Below are positions 33,088 through 41,241 of a DNA stretch of 64,000 nucleotides, one piece after another. Location: assembly GCF_017068395.1 (NCBI RefSeq), contig NZ_CP070619.1:3906001-3970000 (forward strand), written 5' to 3'. The translations under genes and the position numbers were made by a program. The notes under the pieces were generated by a model. That model saw only the letters and a program-made list of their open reading frames with translations. It did no database searches and had not been told where the DNA came from. Source of the DNA: Rhodococcus pseudokoreensis. GTDB taxonomy: Bacteria > Actinomycetota > Actinomycetes > Mycobacteriales > Mycobacteriaceae. Within the stretch, counting starts at the first letter, position 1, and each line of letters begins with the position of its first letter.

Positions 33088-34218
33088 TTACGCGCCCGCT
33101 CGGGCGGCGGCCAACTCCAGCGGTACCTGCCAGGCGTCGTATTCGTACACCCAGTCGCCGTTGCCGGCCACCTTCAGCCATTCGTTGGACCGTGAGCCGC
33201 GCTGGATGCGGGAGGTCCGCTCCAGTCGTGTCTCCTGGTAGGTCTGCAGCGCGACCGCGGGGTCGTCGAACAGGCTCAGGCAGCGGGCGAGGACGACGGC
33301 GTCTTCGATGGCCATGCCCGCGCCCTGCGCCATGAACGGCATCATCGGGTGCGCGGCGTCGCCGAGGAGCACCGACCGGCCGTCGGTCCACGACGCCAGC
33401 GGGTCCCGAACGTAGAGAGCCGACTTCAGGACGTCGTCGCACGCGTCGAGCAGCGCCCGCGCCTCCGGGTGGAAGTGGCGGTACAGCTCGCGCAGTTCGG
33501 TGACGGAACCGGGTGTGGTCCACGATTCCTCGGTCCACTCCTCCTGACCGCAGGTGGCGAAGACGAAGATGTCCTTGCCCTGGTTCAGCGGGAACGTGAC
33601 GATCTGTGTTGCACTGTCGGGACCCCACCACTTGGTGAAGCAGTCGAGGTTCGGCACCGTCCCCACGCGATCGGCCGGTACGACGGCCCGGAACGCGACC
33701 ACTCCGGTGAACGTCGGCTGATCCGGTCCGAGGAGTGCGGTCCTGACCGCGGAGTGGATGCCGTCGGCGCCGACGATCACGTCGACCGAAGCCGTGCTGC
33801 CGTCGGTGAACTCGATGCGCCCGTCCACGATGCCGCCGACGCGGCGGCCCATTTCGACGGTCCCCGACGGAAGCCGGTTCTCGAGCGCGGTCATGAGATC
33901 GCCGCGGTGCATGGTCAACTGCGGTGCGCCGTACTGCTGTTCCGCGCTGTCACCCATCGGCAGCCGGGACGTCTCGGCTCCCGTGTCCCACGTGCGGCTG
34001 ATCCGGAACTGCGGCCGGGCGGCGGAGTCGCGGATCGCCGGCCCGACACCGAGTCCGTCGAGCGCCCGGACCGCGTTGGGTGTGAGGTTGATGTCGGCGC
34101 CGACGCGGGCGAACTGCCGCGTCTGCTCGTAGACCGTGACGTCGAGGCCGAACTTCCGGAGGGCGATCGCCGTGGCGAGCCCGCCGATTCCGCCGCCGCA
34201 CACCGCAACTGTGGTCAT
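33088..34218 (-). CDS. FAD-dependent aromatic hydroxylase (salicylate/3-hydroxybenzoate hydroxylase-like)
   Basis: This is a 376-residue group A flavoprotein monooxygenase. The FAD site is GGGIGG (residues 8-13), the NADH/FAD DG motif is IVGADGIHSAVR, and the GD motif is LLGDAAHPMMPFMAQGAGMAIEDA. This family hydroxylates phenolic acids, sometimes with decarboxylation, for example salicylate to catechol or 3-hydroxybenzoate to gentisate. The ATG overlaps the ThDP enzyme gene by 4 bp. It would generate a dihydroxylated ring for the extradiol-type dioxygenase of the same operon. Confidence 0.9.
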   Translation of the reverse strand: MTTVAVCGGGIGGLATAIALRKFGLDVTVYEQTRQFARVGADINLTPNAVRALDGLGVGPAIRDSAARPQFRISRTWDTGAETSRLPMGDSAEQQYGAPQLTMHRGDLMTALENRLPSGTVEMGRRVGGIVDGRIEFTDGSTASVDVIVGADGIHSAVRTALLGPDQPTFTGVVAFRAVVPADRVGTVPNLDCFTKWWGPDSATQIVTFPLNQGKDIFVFATCGQEEWTEESWTTPGSVTELRELYRHFHPEARALLDACDDVLKSALYVRDPLASWTDGRSVLLGDAAHPMMPFMAQGAGMAIEDAVVLARCLSLFDDPAVALQTYQETRLERTSRIQRGSRSNEWLKVAGNGDWVYEYDAWQVPLELAAARAGA

Positions 34219-35846
34219 TTCGGGTCCTTTCCGGGGACGGTGACGGGCGGCGTGAACGGGGCGGGCATCTCGCCGTACGCGGCGAGGTCGACCTCGACGA
34301 TGACGGGGGCCTGCCGGGACACTGCGTCGGCGAGCACGCTGTGCGCCTCGGCCGCACCACCGATCCGCAGGTAGGGAACGCCGATCGACTGTGCCAGCAA
34401 CGCGAAGTCGGGGGTGACGAGGTCGACGGCGTACGTGTCTTCGCCGCCGCCCTGCTGCATGTTGCGCAGCACGCCGTAGCCGCCGTCGTTGAACACGAGC
34501 AGCACCAGCCACGGCTTCTCCTGCGCCATGGTGAGGATCTCGCCGAAGTGGACGGCCAGGCCGCCGTCCCCGACGAGCGCCAGGGTGGGGCGGGTCTCGT
34601 CGGCCAGTGCGGAACCGATGGCCATGCCCAGGCCCTGCCCGATGCCGCCGCCGCGGGGGAAGACGTTGGACCTAGGGTCGAACATCGGCAGCAACCGGTT
34701 ACCCCAGGAACTGGACGCGATGGTGACGTCGCGGGCGATCACGGCGTCCTGCGGGAACGCGGCGCGGACGGCGTCGCACAGCACGGCGTGGTCGCCGAGT
34801 CCGGCGCGCTGCCGAGTGCGGACCAGTTCCCTTGTCGCCCGGCCGCGTTCGGTCCACGACGCGTCGACCGGAGGCAGTTCGGACAGTGATCGCAGGAACG
34901 TCGCGACGTCGGCGGTCACGCCGGCCTGCGCCGGGTAGACGCGTCCGATCGCGGCCGCGTCGAGGTCGATCTGCACGTGCACGGCGGGGACGGGCATGGA
35001 GTAGTCGCCGGTCTCGTTGGACCGGAAGTGGGTGCCCAGCGACAGCAGCAGGTCGGCGTCGGCGAGGAGTTCCCGTCCGGCCGGGGTGTTGCCGTAGTTT
35101 CCGATGCACAGCGGGTGGTCCTCCGGCACCGCGCCGCGCCCGGAGTTGCTGGTGAGCAACGGGACTCCCCACTGCTCCACCAGTGCGGTCAGCTCCACGC
35201 GTGCGCGTGCGACACCGCCGCCCGCCCAGATCACCGGGCGTTCCGCGGATCGCAGCAGCGCGAAGGCGACGGCCAACTCGTCGGCGTCCGGAGTGCGCGG
35301 CGACTCCGTCACCGGCTCGACCACGTCGAAGACGTGCTCCGCGTACTGGAGGTCGATGGGCCATTCGATGCTCGACGGCCCGCCGGGCGCGGCGAGTGCG
35401 GCGGCGACGCCTTCCCGCAACACCTTTCCGGCACTGTCGGTGTCGAGGATGGTGGCGGCGTGCTTCGACGTCGCCGTCAGCATCCCCAGCTGATCCTTGG
35501 TCTCGTGGATGAACCCGCGACCCGATCCCAGGTAGCGGCTCTCGACGTTGCCCGTCACGTGCAGCACCGACGTTCCGGCGCTGAGCGATTCGATCAGCGA
35601 CCCGGCCGCGTTGCCGGCACCGGTCCCGGTGCTCGTGAGCGCGCAGCCCAGTCCCCCGGTGGCCCGGGCGTATCCGTCGGCGGCGCTGACCGCGGTGGCC
35701 TCGTGCCGCACCGGCACGAACCGCAGGTGCTTGGCGACCGCCTGCACCAGGGGCTGGTTGTGCACACTCACGATGCCGAACACGGTGTCGACACCGGCCT
35801 CGCGCAGCACCTGGACGAGCAGGTCGCCCCCGTTTCCTACCGACAT
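34215..35846 (-). CDS. Thiamine-diphosphate enzyme (benzoylformate decarboxylase/acetolactate synthase-like)
   Basis: The 543-residue protein has the three-domain fold of the pyruvate oxidase/decarboxylase family. The conserved glutamate that activates ThDP is E49 in VRHEATAVSAADGYAR. The ThDP-Mg motif reads VGDGGLAVHFGE...NDGGYG. The middle domain is of the transhydrogenase-like type (RPVIWAGGGVARA). The ATG at 35846 follows GAGAGG. Specificity is not decidable; decarboxylation of an arylglyoxylate or 2-oxo acid to an aldehyde would fit the aldehyde dehydrogenase in this island. Confidence 0.88.
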   Translation of the reverse strand: MSVGNGGDLLVQVLREAGVDTVFGIVSVHNQPLVQAVAKHLRFVPVRHEATAVSAADGYARATGGLGCALTSTGTGAGNAAGSLIESLSAGTSVLHVTGNVESRYLGSGRGFIHETKDQLGMLTATSKHAATILDTDSAGKVLREGVAAALAAPGGPSSIEWPIDLQYAEHVFDVVEPVTESPRTPDADELAVAFALLRSAERPVIWAGGGVARARVELTALVEQWGVPLLTSNSGRGAVPEDHPLCIGNYGNTPAGRELLADADLLLSLGTHFRSNETGDYSMPVPAVHVQIDLDAAAIGRVYPAQAGVTADVATFLRSLSELPPVDASWTERGRATRELVRTRQRAGLGDHAVLCDAVRAAFPQDAVIARDVTIASSSWGNRLLPMFDPRSNVFPRGGGIGQGLGMAIGSALADETRPTLALVGDGGLAVHFGEILTMAQEKPWLVLLVFNDGGYGVLRNMQQGGGEDTYAVDLVTPDFALLAQSIGVPYLRIGGAAEAHSVLADAVSRQAPVIVEVDLAAYGEMPAPFTPPVTVPGKDPK

Positions 35847-35856
35847 GGTGTTCCTC

Positions 35857-36639
35857 TCAGACATAGCGTGCGACGCCTCCGCAGACGTCGAGGCTGGTGC
35901 CCGTCACATACGACGAGCGGGGGGACAGCAGGGTCACGATCATGGCGGCCACCTCGTCGGCGCGGCCGAACCGGCCGAGGCCGATGCCGCGGTCCCGGGC
36001 GATCTCCGCCTCCCATTCGGCGAAGGTGGCGTCGGTGCCGGATTCCTCGTAGCGGCGACGCCACTGACCGGTGTCGACCAGCCCGAGCGACACCGAGTTG
36101 ACGCGGATGCCGTCGGCCGCGAGTTCCAGCGACAGCGACTTGCTGAGGTTCAGCAGTCCGGCCCGGGCGGCGCTGGTGGTGACCAGCCGCGGCTCGGGCT
36201 GGCGCGCGAGCACCGCCGAGATGTTGACGATGGACGCGGCGTCGGACTTGCGCAGCGCAGGCAGCGCCGCGTCGACGGTGTTGAGGACGCTGGAGAACTT
36301 GAGGTCGAGTTCGTCGCGCCAGTCGTCGAGCGTCGCCTCACCGCGCGGGACCATGCGGGACTTGCCTGCGTTGTTGACCAGACCGTCGAGGCCGCCGAAC
36401 CGGGCGACACCCGCCTCGACCAGGGCGGCGACCGCGGCCGGATCCCGGACGTCGCAGGACGCGGTGAGGACGCGGTCGCTGCCGGGCAGCGGCGCGAGCA
36501 CGGAGTCGAGCCGGTCGCGGTCGCGCGCGCAGGTGACGACATTGGCACCCTCCTCGAGCAGCATCGCGACGGTGGCGAGCCCGACTCCCGAGCTTCCGCC
36601 GGTCACCAGGTGGGTGCGGTCTTTCAGTTGCAGGTCCAC
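35857..36639 (-). CDS. Short-chain dehydrogenase-fold protein lacking the canonical catalytic Tyr/Lys
   Basis: The protein has 260 residues with the SDR fold: cofactor loop VTGGSSGVG (residues 13-21) and NNAG. The usual YxxxK is missing; the aligned region is VTTSAARAGLLNLSKSL, so Tyr becomes Thr and Lys becomes Arg. The upstream serine is kept (NISAVL). The enzyme may use a different mechanism, or act as a partner of the canonical SDR next to it. It is 10 bp before the ThDP enzyme gene and 16 bp after the second SDR. Confidence 0.85.
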   Translation of the reverse strand: MDLQLKDRTHLVTGGSSGVGLATVAMLLEEGANVVTCARDRDRLDSVLAPLPGSDRVLTASCDVRDPAAVAALVEAGVARFGGLDGLVNNAGKSRMVPRGEATLDDWRDELDLKFSSVLNTVDAALPALRKSDAASIVNISAVLARQPEPRLVTTSAARAGLLNLSKSLSLELAADGIRVNSVSLGLVDTGQWRRRYEESGTDATFAEWEAEIARDRGIGLGRFGRADEVAAMIVTLLSPRSSYVTGTSLDVCGGVARYV

Positions 36640-36655
36640 GACGTGGTCCCCTTCT

Positions 36656-37405
36656 CTAGTGCAGGACGAATCCGCCGTTGACGACGAGTTGCTGGCCGGT
36701 GATGTACGAGGCCTCCGGTCCCATCAGGAACGCGACGGCGCCGACGAGATCCGACGGCTGCTGCGGCCGTTCGAGCGCGCGGTTGAGCCGGTACAGCTCG
36801 TGCCGGTGCTCCGGAACCTTCTGCGCCGATTCGCTTTCGGTCAGTCCGGGCGACACGGTGTTGACGGTGATGCCGTGCGGGCCGAGGTCGCGTGACATGG
36901 CGCGGGTCAGCGCGGCCACCCCGCCCTTGGACGCGATGTAGTGCGCGAGCCGCGGCGAACCGTACAGGGCGGCGTCGGAGCCGATGGTGACGACTCGTCC
37001 GCCTCCGTTCCCGATGATGGAGGGAACGATCGCCCTGCTCACGAGGAACGTGCCGCGCAGGTTGACGCCCAGCACACGGTCCCACTCGTCGATGTCGAGT
37101 TCGTGAATCGGTTTGCCGCCCACGCCGTCCGCGAGGGCCGCGTTGTTGACGAGGCCGTACAGCGGGCCATCGGAGGTGACGGTGGCCGCCATCGCGTCGA
37201 CGGACTCCGCGTCGCGGAGATCGACCCGCACGAACTGCGCCTTGACGCCGTCCGCGCGCAGGCTTTCGGCCGCGGCCTCGCCCCAGTCCTCGCGGATGTC
37301 GGCGAGCCACAGGGTGGCGCCGTCCTCGCCGAGGCGGCGGGCCAGGGCGAGGCCGAGACCCCGCCCCGCCCCGGTGACGAGGATGCTGCGTCCGTCGAGA
37401 CTCAC
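36656..37405 (-). CDS. Short-chain dehydrogenase/reductase, canonical
   Basis: This is a 249-residue classical SDR with VTGAGRGLG (residues 10-18), NNAA, an active-site serine in GSDAALYG, and YIASK. The aspartate after the second beta-strand (LADIRED) predicts a preference for NAD+. It may oxidise a cis-diol or a hydroxyl side chain in the pathway. It begins 2 bp after the cupin gene's stop codon. The pair of adjacent SDRs, one atypical, could form a heteromer. Confidence 0.9.
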   Translation of the reverse strand: MSLDGRSILVTGAGRGLGLALARRLGEDGATLWLADIREDWGEAAAESLRADGVKAQFVRVDLRDAESVDAMAATVTSDGPLYGLVNNAALADGVGGKPIHELDIDEWDRVLGVNLRGTFLVSRAIVPSIIGNGGGRVVTIGSDAALYGSPRLAHYIASKGGVAALTRAMSRDLGPHGITVNTVSPGLTESESAQKVPEHRHELYRLNRALERPQQPSDLVGAVAFLMGPEASYITGQQLVVNGGFVLH

Positions 37406-37407
37406 GG

Positions 37408-37914
37408 TCAGTCCCGGGTCACGCCGTGCATGGCCGACGTCTCGGGGTACGTCGGGATCTGCGGCTTCTGCGCTCCGATGATGACGCAGAACAGGGCGTC
37501 CTTGTCGCCGTTGTTCTTCAGGCTGCGGGGCACGCCGGCGGGGACGACGATCATGTCGCGGTAGCCGAGCGTGCGCTTCTCCACCTGGCCGTCGCGGTGG
37601 ACGCCGACCTCCACCTCACCCTCGAGCACGAAGAAGGCCTCTTCCGCGTCGTGGTGGGTGTGCTCCGGGCCCTCGGCGCCGGAGGGAAGCAGCATGTTGG
37701 AGAACGTGAATCCCTGCGACGCGATGGTGCGGTTGTCGTTCTCGTGGTTGCCGGTGGCGCCGGAGCCGACGTAGCGGATCTGCGCGCGCTTGAACTGGTC
37801 GCCGGCCTTGGCCTGGAAGCCCAGGGTGTCCCAGTCCTCGTGGCGGGAGCCGCGGGTGAGGATCAGCGAGTCGGTGAATTCCTTCAGGTCGGCGGTGCCG
37901 TATTCGAGTGTCAT
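37408..37914 (-). CDS. Cupin-domain protein
   Basis: This is a 168-residue single cupin. The metal-site motif 1 reads EHTHHDAEEAFFVLEGEVEV, with two histidines and a glutamate as likely ligands. Motif 2 is less clear (VVPAGVPRSLKNNG, without the usual histidine). Such proteins in aromatic clusters can be ring-cleavage dioxygenases or isomerases, but the missing ligand leaves this open. It sits between the alpha/beta hydrolase and SDR genes in the same operon. Confidence 0.8.
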   Translation of the reverse strand: MTLEYGTADLKEFTDSLILTRGSRHEDWDTLGFQAKAGDQFKRAQIRYVGSGATGNHENDNRTIASQGFTFSNMLLPSGAEGPEHTHHDAEEAFFVLEGEVEVGVHRDGQVEKRTLGYRDMIVVPAGVPRSLKNNGDKDALFCVIIGAQKPQIPTYPETSAMHGVTRD

Positions 37915-37928
37915 GTTGTGCTCCTTCT

Positions 37929-38711
37929 CTAGACGTGGTTGCGCAGGCGTTCGGTGATGTGGATGAAGGATTCGACCCAGGCGCCGAAGGCGTCCGGTCG
38001 CTCCTGGTTGGCGAGGTGTCCGGCACCGCGGATGGTGACGAACACGGCGCCCGGAATTCCGCCCGCGAGAACCTGACTCGCGGGAATTCCGGTCACCCCG
38101 TCCTCGTCTCCGCCGAGGACGAGGGTGGGGATGTCGATCTTCGGCAGATCGGCGGTGTGGTCGGTGGCGGCCATCGACTCGGCGGCGTACCCGTAGCCGG
38201 GCAGTCGGATCGACGACGCCATGATGGCCGTCGCCTTCGCCGTCAACTCGTCGCCGGCGGTTCCGGACAGCAGTCGCGGGGCCCGTTCCGCGGCAAACGC
38301 TTCCGCGCCCTCCTGTTCGAGGGTCGCGGCCCGGGCGCGCATCCGGTCGGCGGCCTCGCCGTCCGCTCCCGAGCCGACGGTGGAACTGCCGAGCAGCAGA
38401 CTCCGCACGAGGCCGGGGTGACGCAACGCGAGCCGGGTGGCGATCACACCGCCCCACGACATTCCGAGGACGTGCGCCCCCGCGTCGCCGCAGCGGTCGC
38501 GGATCACGTCGGCGGCGGCGTGGGCGTAGTCGTCGAGGTCGAACGGGCGTCCCGGATCCTCGCTGCGACCGTAGCCGGGAGCGTCCCAGGCCAGCAGTCG
38601 CAACGATCCCGCGAGTTCGTCGAACTGCGGCGCGAAACTGTCTGCGCTGCCGCCGATTCCGTGCAGCATCAGCAGCGCGGGACCGGAGCCGGATTCGACG
38701 ACGTGCGTCAC
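37929..38711 (-). CDS. Alpha/beta hydrolase (meta-cleavage product hydrolase-like)
   Basis: The 260-residue hydrolase has the oxyanion segment LHGIGG, the nucleophile elbow GMSWGG, an acid near GGDEDGVTG and the catalytic histidine in GAGHLAN. It overlaps the extradiol-type dioxygenase gene by 4 bp (GTG start at 38711). In such a pair the hydrolase usually cleaves the C-C bond of the ring-opened product, as MhpC and BphD do. The acid, histidine and serine are all present, so activity is likely. Confidence 0.88.
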   Translation of the reverse strand: MTHVVESGSGPALLMLHGIGGSADSFAPQFDELAGSLRLLAWDAPGYGRSEDPGRPFDLDDYAHAAADVIRDRCGDAGAHVLGMSWGGVIATRLALRHPGLVRSLLLGSSTVGSGADGEAADRMRARAATLEQEGAEAFAAERAPRLLSGTAGDELTAKATAIMASSIRLPGYGYAAESMAATDHTADLPKIDIPTLVLGGDEDGVTGIPASQVLAGGIPGAVFVTIRGAGHLANQERPDAFGAWVESFIHITERLRNHV

Positions 38712-39637
38712 GACGCCCGCCCGAGGTCGAACCGCTCGAACGCCCCGGGGTCGGGGATGCCGGCCATGTGGTCGCGGACCTGCGTGGACGGCGGGCCCGC
38801 GGTGCCCCACAGGTCGGAGAGTTCCGGAACCCGGCGCCACACCTTACACAGCCACCGGTCCTCGTCGACCTGCGCGATGCCGGACGTGTACTCGCACACC
38901 AGCCCCGCCGGATCGGCGAAGTAGGAGAACGTGTTGTCGCCGGGACCGTGCTTGCCCGGACCCCACAGCGGCACGGTGCCGTGGTGCCGCAACCGGCCGA
39001 TGCCGCGCATGAAGTGGTCCACGGTGGGCATCTCGTAGGCGACGTGGTTCACCGACGTCCACTCGGCCTGGTTGAACGCGATGCTGTGATGGTCGGTGTT
39101 GCACCGCAGGAACGCCATCTGGTGCTCGGACCAGTCGGAGACCCGCATGCCCAGGATGTCGCAGTAGAACGTCACCGCGGCGTCGATGTCGACGGTGTTG
39201 AGGACGACGTGCGTGACACCCACCGGGACGGCGTCGTCGCGGCCGAGTCTCGGGACCGCGAGCGCGTCGGCGAGCAGTTCGACGACGCGCCCCTCGGGGT
39301 CGACCAGGCTCACGCCGTAGCCGCCGCCGAGGTCGTCGACCGGCCCCGGACCGCTGACGATCGGGACGCCGCGCAGTTCGAGCCTGCGGGCGGCCTCGTC
39401 GACCTCGGCCGGTGTGGCGACGGCGAACGTGATGCGGCCGAGGCCGTTCCGCTCAGCCTGGGTGAGTTGCAGCGCGTGGTGGTGCTCACCGGTCCCCCGC
39501 AGCCAGGCACCGTTCGCGCCCTGTTCGACCACGCGCAGCCCCCACACCTCCGAGTAGAAATCGGTGGATTCGAGGCTGGCCTGTGTGCGCAGTTCGACGG
39601 AGCGCAGGCACCGCAGCCGGGCTATGGGTTGGTTCAT
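38708..39637 (-). CDS. Extradiol-type ring-cleavage dioxygenase (two VOC domains)
   Basis: The 309-residue protein has two VOC modules, as in type I extradiol dioxygenases. The C-terminal module holds the probable Fe(II) ligands: His in GVTHVVLNTVD, His in SVNHVAYEM, and Glu in LVCEYTSG. The segment WGPGKHGPGDNTFSYFADPA resembles the family signature of 2,3-dihydroxybiphenyl/catechol 2,3-dioxygenases. It would open a catechol made by the upstream oxygenases. It is the first gene after operator site D. Confidence 0.9.
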   Translation of the reverse strand: MNQPIARLRCLRSVELRTQASLESTDFYSEVWGLRVVEQGANGAWLRGTGEHHHALQLTQAERNGLGRITFAVATPAEVDEAARRLELRGVPIVSGPGPVDDLGGGYGVSLVDPEGRVVELLADALAVPRLGRDDAVPVGVTHVVLNTVDIDAAVTFYCDILGMRVSDWSEHQMAFLRCNTDHHSIAFNQAEWTSVNHVAYEMPTVDHFMRGIGRLRHHGTVPLWGPGKHGPGDNTFSYFADPAGLVCEYTSGIAQVDEDRWLCKVWRRVPELSDLWGTAGPPSTQVRDHMAGIPDPGAFERFDLGRAS

Positions 39638-39653
39638 CGCAAGCCTCCAGTTG

Positions 39654-39680
39654 CTTAGGTCTCAATATCTTAGCGCTAAA
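39654..39680. promoter_or_regulatory. MarR-type operator, site D
   Basis: CTTAGGTCTCAATATCTTAG (from 39654) is followed by the palindrome TTAGCGCTAA at 39670-39679. Spacing and sequence are nearly identical to site C. It lies just before the extradiol dioxygenase operon. Read on the minus strand it gives TTTAGCGCTAAGATATT. Confidence 0.65.
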
Positions 39681-39731
39681 GTAATAGGTCGTACAGAGGT
39701 GACGCGAATTTCTTTCCGGACGACCTATTAC
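39681..39731. terminator. 12-bp inverted repeat between the aldehyde dehydrogenase and dioxygenase genes
   Basis: GTAATAGGTCGT (39681-39692) and ACGACCTATTAC (39720-39731) are exactly complementary around a 27-nt loop. It is directly after the aldehyde dehydrogenase stop codon (39733-39735) in the direction of transcription. It abuts operator site D. It can be a terminator for the upstream operon or a second operator. Confidence 0.5.
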
Positions 39732-39732
39732 G

Positions 39733-41241
39733 TCAATCGGCCCAGGGGTTGGGCTCCTCGTCGAGGCTCCAGTAGATGCTCTTCTGCCGGGAGTAGGCGG
39801 CGATGCCGCTGCGCCCCTTCTCCACCCCGAGTCCACTCTCCTTGACGCCGCCGAACGGCGTGGAGATGCTGAACTGCTTGTAGGTGTTGATCCACACGGT
39901 GCCGGCCTGGAGTCGGCGGGCGAGTTTCCAGGCGCGGCGGTAGTCGCCGGTCCAGATTCCCGATGCCAGCCCGAACACCGAATCATTGGCCTGCGCAACG
40001 AGGTCCGCTTCGCCGTCGAATGGCAGCACCACCAGGACGGGTCCGAAGATCTCCTCCTGGCACGTGCGTGAGCTGTTGGGCAGCCCGTCGATGATCGTCG
40101 GCAGGTAGTACGCGCCGTCGCGCAGCCGCTCGTCGTCGGGGATCGCCCCGCCGCACAGCACTCGTCCGCCTTCTTCGCGAGCGAGGTCCACGTAGGCGGC
40201 GACGCTGTCGCGGTGCTTGCGGTGGACCATCGGACCGATCTGGGTGTCGGGGTCGCGGCCGGGCCCGAGGCGGAGCCGGGTCGTCTTGGCCACCAGTCTG
40301 TCGACGAATTCTTCGTAGATGCGGCGGTCCACGAACAGGCGGGATCCGGCGATGCAGCTCTGTCCGGTGGACGAGAAGATCCCGTACATCACGCCGTTCA
40401 CGGCGGCATCGAGGTCGGCGTCGTCGAGGACGATCGTCGGCGACTTTCCGCCGAGTTCCAGCGCCACGGGCATCAGCTTGTCGGCCGCGGCGTGGGCGAT
40501 GGAGCGGCCGGTGTTGGTGCCGCCGGTGAACGTCACCTTCCCGACGCCGGGGTGGGTGACGATGGCGTCGCCGACCACCGAACCCTTGCCGGGCAGCACC
40601 GACAGCAGACCCTTCGGCAATCCCGACTCGTCGATCAGCCGCGCCAGTTCGAGTGACACCAGCGGCGTCCACTCGGCGGGCTTGAGGACGACGGCGTTGC
40701 CTGCCGCGAGGGCGGGGGCGATCTTCTGCGCGTCGCTGGCCACCGGCGAGTTCCACGGTGCGATGGCGCCGATCACGCCGATGGGTTCGAGAACGCTCAT
40801 CGTGAGGAAGTTGCCGCGCGGGGCGGTGAGGTCGTCGTCCGCGGTTTCGAGGACGCCGGCGAAGTAGCGGAACGTGCCCGCCGCGCTGCCGACGAGTGCG
40901 GTGGTCTCGGCGACCGTCTTGCCGGTGTTGTAGCTCTGCAGCAGCGCGAGCCGGGACGTGTTCGCCTCGATGGCGTCGGCGATGCGGTGCAGGTACTTCG
41001 CCCGCTGGTGCGGGAGCAGCGCGCGCCACGCCGGGTCGTCGGCGGCGGCGCGGCCCTTCCGGACCGCCTCGTCGGCGTCGTCGGCGGTGGCCTGGTGGAT
41101 CACCTGGAGGGTGTCGCCGTTGGACGGGTCCGTGACGGCGAAGGCGGGACCGCTCGCCTGCCGCCACTCTCCGGCGACAAGGATCCGGTCGGCGACCGGG
41201 ACGAACGGCAGTGTCTGTGGTGCGGTGTCGAGAACGGTCAC
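39733..41241 (-). CDS. NAD(P)-dependent aldehyde dehydrogenase
   Basis: The 502-residue enzyme carries the family motifs: catalytic Glu in ALELGGKSP, catalytic Cys in GQSCIAGSR, and FGGVKESGLGVEKG near the end. The N-terminal APWNSPV region and length are typical of betaine or aromatic aldehyde dehydrogenases. It overlaps the transporter gene by 4 bp (GTG at 41241). It could oxidise the aldehyde produced by the ThDP enzyme or the hydrolase. The exact substrate is unknown. Confidence 0.92.
   Translation of the reverse strand: MTVLDTAPQTLPFVPVADRILVAGEWRQASGPAFAVTDPSNGDTLQVIHQATADDADEAVRKGRAAADDPAWRALLPHQRAKYLHRIADAIEANTSRLALLQSYNTGKTVAETTALVGSAAGTFRYFAGVLETADDDLTAPRGNFLTMSVLEPIGVIGAIAPWNSPVASDAQKIAPALAAGNAVVLKPAEWTPLVSLELARLIDESGLPKGLLSVLPGKGSVVGDAIVTHPGVGKVTFTGGTNTGRSIAHAAADKLMPVALELGGKSPTIVLDDADLDAAVNGVMYGIFSSTGQSCIAGSRLFVDRRIYEEFVDRLVAKTTRLRLGPGRDPDTQIGPMVHRKHRDSVAAYVDLAREEGGRVLCGGAIPDDERLRDGAYYLPTIIDGLPNSSRTCQEEIFGPVLVVLPFDGEADLVAQANDSVFGLASGIWTGDYRRAWKLARRLQAGTVWINTYKQFSISTPFGGVKESGLGVEKGRSGIAAYSRQKSIYWSLDEEPNPWAD

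Noticed and set aside
34215..35846. Assignment of the ThDP protein as acetolactate synthase
   Set aside because: No small regulatory subunit or branched-chain genes are nearby; the context is aromatic catabolism, so a decarboxylase-type role is preferred.
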